From Spirochaetia bacterium (lineage in GTDB: Bacteria > Spirochaetota > Spirochaetia > Treponematales > Breznakiellaceae), in assembly GCA_025997715.1 (NCBI GenBank), contig BNUY01000112.1:1-10541 (forward strand): a DNA stretch of 10,541 bases, given 5' to 3'. A program made the position numbers and the translations under genes. Positions within the stretch are counted from its first letter, which is position 1; each line of letters begins with the position of its first letter. Below are positions 5,571-10,541 of this stretch, piece after piece. The notes beneath the pieces were generated by a model. It was not told where the DNA came from and made no database searches. It was given only the letters and a program-made list of their open reading frames with translations.

Positions 5571-8189
5571 ATGGAAAAACTTTTCAAGCATCCAAAACTC
5601 ATTGTGGGGATCATTGCCCTGATCACCGTTTTTTTTGCGTTTCAATTGCCGCGCCTGGAACTGGACAATAATAACTTCCGGTTTCTGCCGGACAAACACG
5701 AATCGCGGATTATTTCAGACCATTTTGAAGAAACCTTCGGCAATTCGGTGTCCATTTTCGTCGGCCTGGAACGGCCCATCGGCACGGTTTTTGAACCGGC
5801 TTTTTTGAAGCGCTTACAGGACTATATTAAAGAGATAGACCGCCTCGAATTTGTCGGCGACGTGTCCTCCCTGATGACCACCGATTACATAAGCGCCGAG
5901 GGGGACACCATTCTGGTGAGCGATTTGGTAGGGGATGATTTTGCCGGGACCCCGGAACACATTGCCGGCCTCCAGCGAAAAATTGCCTCCTGGGATTTAT
6001 ACCAGGGCTCCCTTGTATCGAATGATCTTTCATCGACCCAGATTTTGATACCCATTGATGTACCCCAGACGGATGCCGGAAAACCGGCGGTGATTGCGAC
6101 CCTCTATAAGGTCCGTGATACGGCGCGGGAAATGTTTAGTGAATACGCCGCCGTGTATGTTACCGGAACACCGGTGATAAGCGCCACGGTAACCGAAGCC
6201 ATGACCGATGATATTTTTCTCCTTATCCCCATGGTAGTAGTTATCCTGCTGGGGGTATTGTTTTTTTCCTTCCGCCGTGCATCGGGGGTTATCCTTCCTT
6301 CCCTTACGGTAATGATTGCAACCATTTGGTCTGTCGGCATCGTGCCGCTTTTAGGTATGAAACTTTCGCTTATTGCGATGGTGGTTCCGGTGATGCTCAT
6401 GGCGGTGGGGAGCGCCTACGGGATTCACCTCGTAACCCATTATCTTGCAGAAACAAACAAAAGAGCATTGACAAAGGAAGAACACAAACAGGTGATATTC
6501 GCTTTGCTGCGGCGCCTCTCAAAACCGGTTTTTCTTGCCGCGCTGACCACCCTTGCGGGTTTTATTTCCTTTTGTTTTACCCCGATTGTTCCCATGCGTG
6601 AATTCGGCGTCATGACTTCAATAGGCGTCCTCGCTGCGTTTATCATGGCGGTCACCCTAATCCCCGCCTGTTTGTTAATCCGCGGGCCCCTGCCGGTAAA
6701 ATTCAAAAAAGAGCGCCTGCAAAAAAATAATTTCGATATAAAAATCGGTGAATGGTTTTTTGCACTGGTACAAAGAAAGGGACGTATATTATTTTTCATT
6801 CTTATCCTGACGGGTATTGCCTTGTACGGCACTTCCAAACTCATTATTGACAATGTGCTTGTTGAATATTTTGATGAAGAATCTGATATCGCCCGTTCCG
6901 ACAAATTTATCCGTGAAAAATTCGGCGGGTCAAAAGCTGTAACCATGGCGCTTGAGGCGGACAGTACGCCGGCCCTGCTCGATCCAAAGGTGCTTTCCGC
7001 CATGGACGAACTTTCTGCAACCCTCATGGAACGGGAGCCCATGGTCGGGAAAGTAGCCGGATTCAGCGATATGATAAAACGGATCAACCAGGTGTTTAAC
7101 GTGGATGAAAGTCCGGAGGGAATAAAAGCACCGGCGGTGCAATTTGACGATAGCGGTGAATTCGGATTTGGTTTCTTTAGTGACGATACCTCAATACCTG
7201 AATTTTACGCCGGGGATATTGAAATAACGGGGACTGAAACAAATACGGAAAAATTGGGGGCCATGGATTTTATCGCTCTGCTTGATTCGGCGGCAGGCGC
7301 CGGTATAGATATGAGCGCTAATGATCTGGTTCGGGAACTCAAGCGGCGGACGAATTACGAAGGCATGGCCTATTATGAAATTCCCAAATCCCCGGAAAAA
7401 TACGGCAAAACAACCGACGCCGAACTGGAACAGCTTATTGCCAATTATTTAGTATTACTGTCCGGCGATGATACCGGTTATTCCAATGACCCCATTGAAC
7501 CAACGGCGATACGATCCGATGTTCAGATGCGTACCCTTGGCCGTAACGATACGGTGCAGGTGATTGATTCCATTAAGGCCTATGGGGAAAAATTATTTCC
7601 CGACACGGTACGTTTTACTGTAGGCGGCGGCGCATCCCTGGAAATAGCAATCAGTGATTTGGTTGTTTCCTCCCAGTTAATTACCATTGCCTTTTCCCTC
7701 CTGATTGTGTTTATTATTATTGCCGTGTCAAACCGCTCACTGGTTGCCGGTTTAATCGGCGGCACGTCAATTGCGCTCGCTATTATCTTCAATTTTGCGA
7801 TCATGGGTTTCCTGGGTATTAAGCTCAATATTGGAACCGCGATCATTGCCAGCCTAATCGTAGGCATCGGCATTGATTACACGATCCATTTTATGGATAG
7901 TTTTAAGCGGGAATACCTCGCCGGCGCCGGTTCAGCCGATAAAAATGCTTTTTTGCATCGTGCCTTTCAAAGTTCCGGTAAAGCAATTATCATCAACGCC
8001 CTTTCCGTGGGCGGCGGCTTTGGGGTGCTGGCTTTTTCCCGCTTCAATATTATTGCCGATATGGGCCTTTTGGTTGCCCTGGCAATGATCATCACCGCAT
8101 TATTAAGCCTGACTCTTATCCCCGCACTGCTTACATTAATCAAGCCAAAATTTATTTATGGCTCAAATTTACAAGGAGTAACAAAATGA
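5571..8189 (+). CDS. RND-superfamily exporter (HAE3/MMPL type)
   Basis: This 872-residue inner-membrane permease has two similar halves. Each begins with one membrane helix (about 9-26 and 406-427), then a large periplasmic domain (about 28-214 and 428-700), then five clustered helices (about 215-375 and 703-863). The second half carries GIGIDYTIHF, with Asp769 in the middle of the membrane cluster, the type of acidic residue that couples RND transport to protons. The corresponding place in the first half reads VGSAYGIH, with Ala282 instead. At about 870 residues it is shorter than AcrB-type drug pumps (~1000) and fits the predicted-exporter group COG1033, often tied to lipid or hydrophobic substrates. 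No separate membrane-fusion protein is encoded nearby; a LolA-like protein and an outer-membrane barrel follow instead. The stop overlaps the next ATG as ATGA. The substrate is unknown. Confidence 0.92.
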   Translation: MEKLFKHPKLIVGIIALITVFFAFQLPRLELDNNNFRFLPDKHESRIISDHFEETFGNSVSIFVGLERPIGTVFEPAFLKRLQDYIKEIDRLEFVGDVSSLMTTDYISAEGDTILVSDLVGDDFAGTPEHIAGLQRKIASWDLYQGSLVSNDLSSTQILIPIDVPQTDAGKPAVIATLYKVRDTAREMFSEYAAVYVTGTPVISATVTEAMTDDIFLLIPMVVVILLGVLFFSFRRASGVILPSLTVMIATIWSVGIVPLLGMKLSLIAMVVPVMLMAVGSAYGIHLVTHYLAETNKRALTKEEHKQVIFALLRRLSKPVFLAALTTLAGFISFCFTPIVPMREFGVMTSIGVLAAFIMAVTLIPACLLIRGPLPVKFKKERLQKNNFDIKIGEWFFALVQRKGRILFFILILTGIALYGTSKLIIDNVLVEYFDEESDIARSDKFIREKFGGSKAVTMALEADSTPALLDPKVLSAMDELSATLMEREPMVGKVAGFSDMIKRINQVFNVDESPEGIKAPAVQFDDSGEFGFGFFSDDTSIPEFYAGDIEITGTETNTEKLGAMDFIALLDSAAGAGIDMSANDLVRELKRRTNYEGMAYYEIPKSPEKYGKTTDAELEQLIANYLVLLSGDDTGYSNDPIEPTAIRSDVQMRTLGRNDTVQVIDSIKAYGEKLFPDTVRFTVGGGASLEIAISDLVVSSQLITIAFSLLIVFIIIAVSNRSLVAGLIGGTSIALAIIFNFAIMGFLGIKLNIGTAIIASLIVGIGIDYTIHFMDSFKREYLAGAGSADKNAFLHRAFQSSGKAIIINALSVGGGFGVLAFSRFNIIADMGLLVALAMIITALLSLTLIPALLTLIKPKFIYGSNLQGVTK
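8173..8178 (+). promoter_or_regulatory. Shine-Dalgarno of the LolA-like gene
   Basis: AAGGAG lies 7 bases before ATG 8186, inside the last codons of the RND gene. It supports this start and coupled translation. Confidence 0.75.
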
Positions 8190-8962
8190 AAAAGACCATC
8201 CTATTGATTACCGCCATTGCCTGCTGCGCAGCATCACTGTCCGCACAGGACGCCGAAGCCATCGTCCGCGCCTCCCGGAACCGGATCGAGGCGGCTACCA
8301 CCTCTTCCCGTTCCCGCATGGTGATTACCGCCAAGAACGGTTCCACCACCGAGCGCGTCATTGACCAGTACGCCAAGGACGATGCCCAGGGAAACGAGCG
8401 CATGGTGATCGTCTTCCAAAGCCCGGCCACGGTGAAGGGGACGCGCTTTCTTACCATAGACAAATCCGCAGGGGACAGCGACCGGTGGATCTTTCTGCCG
8501 AATCTCGGGAAAGTGCGGCGTATCGCGGCATCCGAAGGGGGCGGTAATTTCATGGGAACCGATTTTTCCTACGATGATATGTCCTCCGCAAACCGCGCGG
8601 TCGAAAAAGACACCTATACTGTCTTACGGGAAGAAAATCTAAAGGGATCCGATTGTTATGTTATTCAATCCATTTCCCGGGACGATAGTTTTCAGTATTC
8701 GAAAATAATTTCCTGGATAGACAAAAGCACCCACATCAATTATCAAAGCGAAATGTATGACCGGCGGGGGAATCTTTTCAAGGTGATGGAAAGCGGCGCC
8801 CTTAAGGATATTCAAGGCCGCCTAACCCCCACCCAAATCACCGTGCGGACGGTCACCGCCGGAACTGCCACTACTATCTACATGGACATCATCAAATATG
8901 ACGATCCCATACCGGAAGGTGTATTTACCACCGCATATCTTGAAACCGGGAGGGCGCGATGA
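8186..8962 (+). CDS. LolA-like periplasmic outer-membrane lipoprotein-sorting protein (COG2834-like)
   Basis: This 258-residue protein begins with an export signal, MKKTILLITAIACCAASLSA, and cleavage after Ala20 (SLSA|QD) is the simplest prediction. An alternative spirochaete-style lipobox would be AIAC at 10-13, but its hydrophobic core would be short. The mature part resembles the LolA-like fold of COG2834: AEAIVRASRNRIEAATTSSRSRMV, then alternating strands with a conserved-looking DRWIFLPNLGKVRRIAASEGGGNFMGTDFSYDD block at about 96-128 that is typical of LolA-like partners of RND permeases. The fold is a half-barrel that shields acyl chains, so it may ferry a lipid or lipidated cargo from the RND protein to the outer membrane. 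It is not the housekeeping LolA by context. ATGA overlaps link it to both neighbours. Confidence 0.83.
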   Translation: MKKTILLITAIACCAASLSAQDAEAIVRASRNRIEAATTSSRSRMVITAKNGSTTERVIDQYAKDDAQGNERMVIVFQSPATVKGTRFLTIDKSAGDSDRWIFLPNLGKVRRIAASEGGGNFMGTDFSYDDMSSANRAVEKDTYTVLREENLKGSDCYVIQSISRDDSFQYSKIISWIDKSTHINYQSEMYDRRGNLFKVMESGALKDIQGRLTPTQITVRTVTAGTATTIYMDIIKYDDPIPEGVFTTAYLETGRAR

Positions 8963-10248
8963 AGGGGCGATTTTTTTCATACGCATTAGCATTACTGTTG
9001 CTGGCATCACTACCACTCGCTGCCCAGGATTTCGGCTTTGGCGATATCGCCGATGAAGGGGACGCCGGACGTGGCGGCTCCCTTCCGTTTGCCCTGTCGG
9101 TATCCGGTGAAGCCGGCGTGGAACTATTGAGTTATGTCAAGGAACTGGACACGCCCTCCGATACCGCCCTGGACATCAAATTCAAGGGAAAACTAAACTT
9201 CCAGGCTGAAGGTACTAATGCTAAAGCGGTAATCAATTTGAATATTTCGGCGCCGGAAGAAGATTTTATAGACGGCGTGCTCTCCATTGATGAAGCGTAT
9301 CTCCAGGCATACTTTGGGAATATTGAGATCGAAGGGGGACTGCGTAAACTTACCTGGGGTAAGGCGGACAGCAATGGCCCTTTGGATGTGATAAACCCCT
9401 TCGATTATTCCGAGTTTATCAATCTGACCGACCTCATGAAAATCAAACTTCCCCGGCCTCTGATCCACGGCTCTTACCGTATCGGTTCTTTTTCAAAACT
9501 GGAAGCGGTTGTACTGCCCTGGTTTGCGCCCCACCGCTTTGCCGAAACCGGCCGCTGGGCACAATCGGCCTCTTCCCCGATTCCTCTTAATGTTCCTTCA
9601 GATGATGAACTGAGAAAACTAAAATATGCCCAGGCAGGCGCCCGTTTTACCACGACCATAGGGCCTGTTGATTTTGGCGCCCAGTATTTTTACGGACGGA
9701 TGTATCAACCCTCCATACAGGTGTTCCCCACCGTTGATTATAACCGGTATCATCAAATCGGCATTGATTACGCCCAGGTGATTGCAGGGTTTAATCTGCG
9801 GGCGGAAGTTGCCGCCAACCTCACCGACGACTTTGCCGGGGATGATGGGGCGGTACAAAACCCTGCAATCCTCTGGTCCCTGGGCTTCGACCGCGATCTT
9901 TTTTGGGGCATTAATCTGAACCTGCAATGTAACGAATTGATTCGCTTGATGCATGGCGAAATATCAGAAAACCCCCTGCTGGATACCGAAGCCGGAAGCG
10001 ATATAACGACGACCCGCATTACCGCGGTGGTTTCAAAAAAATTCCTCCGTGACGAACTTGAAGTCCGGGCTGCGGCTATCTACGGCATTGAGGACAAGGA
10101 TTTTCTTATTGTGCCGGGGATTTACTGGACAATTAAGGATATACAGCTTGAATTTTCTTCCGGCATTTTTGGCGGCGACCAGGATGGCCAACTCGGCCAA
10201 TACCGGGACAACAGTTTTATAAAGATAGGAATGCGGTATGCGTTTTAA
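8959..10248 (+). CDS. Outer-membrane beta-barrel protein, DUF1302-like
   Basis: The 429-residue protein has a clear signal peptide (MKGRFFSYALALLLLASLPLAA, cleavage after Ala22) and a long series of amphipathic strands. It ends in FIKIGMRYAF, a terminal Phe fitting the outer-membrane insertion signal. The segment GGLRKLTWGKADSNGPLDVINPFDY (about 127-150), with WGKAD and NPxDY, followed by KLPRPLIHGSY, recalls the DUF1302 family of barrels often encoded beside RND/LolA-like pairs. It probably forms the outer-membrane end of the export route. The start ATG 8959 overlaps the upstream stop as ATGA, with GGGAGGG at 8948-8954 as ribosome site. Its TAA at 10246-10248 overlaps the stop of the convergent cysteine desulfurase. 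Family assignment is by motif recall; outer-membrane location is the firmer part. Confidence 0.78.
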   Translation: MKGRFFSYALALLLLASLPLAAQDFGFGDIADEGDAGRGGSLPFALSVSGEAGVELLSYVKELDTPSDTALDIKFKGKLNFQAEGTNAKAVINLNISAPEEDFIDGVLSIDEAYLQAYFGNIEIEGGLRKLTWGKADSNGPLDVINPFDYSEFINLTDLMKIKLPRPLIHGSYRIGSFSKLEAVVLPWFAPHRFAETGRWAQSASSPIPLNVPSDDELRKLKYAQAGARFTTTIGPVDFGAQYFYGRMYQPSIQVFPTVDYNRYHQIGIDYAQVIAGFNLRAEVAANLTDDFAGDDGAVQNPAILWSLGFDRDLFWGINLNLQCNELIRLMHGEISENPLLDTEAGSDITTTRITAVVSKKFLRDELEVRAAAIYGIEDKDFLIVPGIYWTIKDIQLEFSSGIFGGDQDGQLGQYRDNSFIKIGMRYAF

Positions 10249-10541
10249 TGACGTAGTTCCTCAATTATCGGGGGTAGTTTATGGATGATAACATCGATTT
10301 CCTCTTCTGTATTATATTCAGAAAGTGAAATCCGTAATGCACTACGGGCAATTGTATCATCATAACCCAATGCGGTTAATACATGCGGCGCTTCTTTTGA
10401 CGATGCGGAACAGGCCGCCCCTGAACTTGCGCAAATTCCCGCTTCATTTAATTTGTTTACTAAAAATACGCTTTCCTTGATTCCGCCAAAAACAAATGAA
10501 GCAAGCCCCGGCAGCCGGTTTACCGGATCGCCTGATAGGCA
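10245..10541 (-). CDS. Cysteine desulfurase (NifS/IscS family), C-terminal fragment cut by window edge
   Basis: Reading the minus strand from the window end gives 98 residues ending at TAA (complement of 10245-10247). The start is beyond the window. The fragment has the C-terminal features of PLP-dependent cysteine desulfurases: NRLPGLASFVFGGI, the catalytic loop GICASSGAACSASSKEAPHVL with the persulfide-forming Cys in GAACSA (codon 10410-10412), then ARSALRISLSEYNTEEEID, matching the usual IRFSLGxxTTEEEID. The enzyme takes sulfur from cysteine for Fe-S cluster or tRNA thiolation pathways. Which subtype (NifS, IscS or other) cannot be decided from this fragment. It converges on the outer-membrane barrel gene, and TTAA at 10245-10248 supplies both stops. 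Confidence 0.88.
   Translation of the reverse strand, partial: CLSGDPVNRLPGLASFVFGGIKESVFLVNKLNEAGICASSGAACSASSKEAPHVLTALGYDDTIARSALRISLSEYNTEEEIDVIIHKLPPIIEELRH

Noticed and set aside
6440..7087. 215-residue open frame on the minus strand
   Set aside because: It lies wholly inside the RND gene, has no recognisable domain and is Ser/Arg-rich as antisense shadow frames are.

Overview
The window looks like chromosomal DNA of a diderm bacterium, most probably a spirochaete related to Treponema. The support is indirect: three genes carry periplasmic or outer-membrane signals, two outer-membrane-type proteins end in Phe, GTG and TTG starts appear beside ATG, and the overall protein style fits. 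No rRNA, tRNA, CRISPR array, phage or IS element was seen. The first ~100 bases are not trustworthy biology: bases 14-41 match the Illumina TruSeq read-1 adapter at 27 of 28 positions, and the following bases hold an unexplained repeat of GTTCAAGT. The contig therefore appears to begin in library-derived sequence.

Layout. (1) ~104-475, +: the 3' part of an outer-membrane-like protein with a DUF4421-like look. (2) 476-655: a short intergenic stretch with a possible 30-codon hydrophobic ORF and weak promoter candidates. (3) 656-4842, +: a tightly overlapping four-gene accessory chaperone operon. It encodes a divergent GrpE-like protein, an Hsp70 with a shortened lid, a small TPR-like helical protein, and a J-like/TPR/SEC-C protein. 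Gene junctions overlap by 8, 4 and 16 nt. The J-like domain has QPG where Hsp70-activating J domains have HPD. (4) 4845-5402, -: a TetR-family repressor. (5) 5403-5570: a divergent control region with two copies of a 15-bp operator-like motif, the downstream copy overlapping the -35 of a good sigma70-type promoter. (6) 5571-10248, +: a three-gene envelope export operon with ATGA overlaps. It encodes an HAE3/MMPL-type RND permease, a LolA-like periplasmic protein and a DUF1302-like outer-membrane barrel. (7) 10245-10541, -: the C-terminal 98 residues of a cysteine desulfurase, running off the window.

How the parts work together. The chaperone operon looks like a self-contained Hsp70 machine (ATPase, exchange factor, adaptor scaffolds) separate from the housekeeping dnaK system. 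Its client is unknown, and the degenerate J domain suggests that ATPase stimulation comes from elsewhere or that the J-like domain only docks. The TetR protein probably represses the RND-LolA-barrel operon and perhaps itself. By position in the envelope, the three export proteins could move a hydrophobic molecule or lipid from the inner membrane across the periplasm to the outer membrane. Both convergent gene pairs (4842/4845 and 10248/10245) have almost no intergenic DNA, leaving no room for conventional terminators between them.
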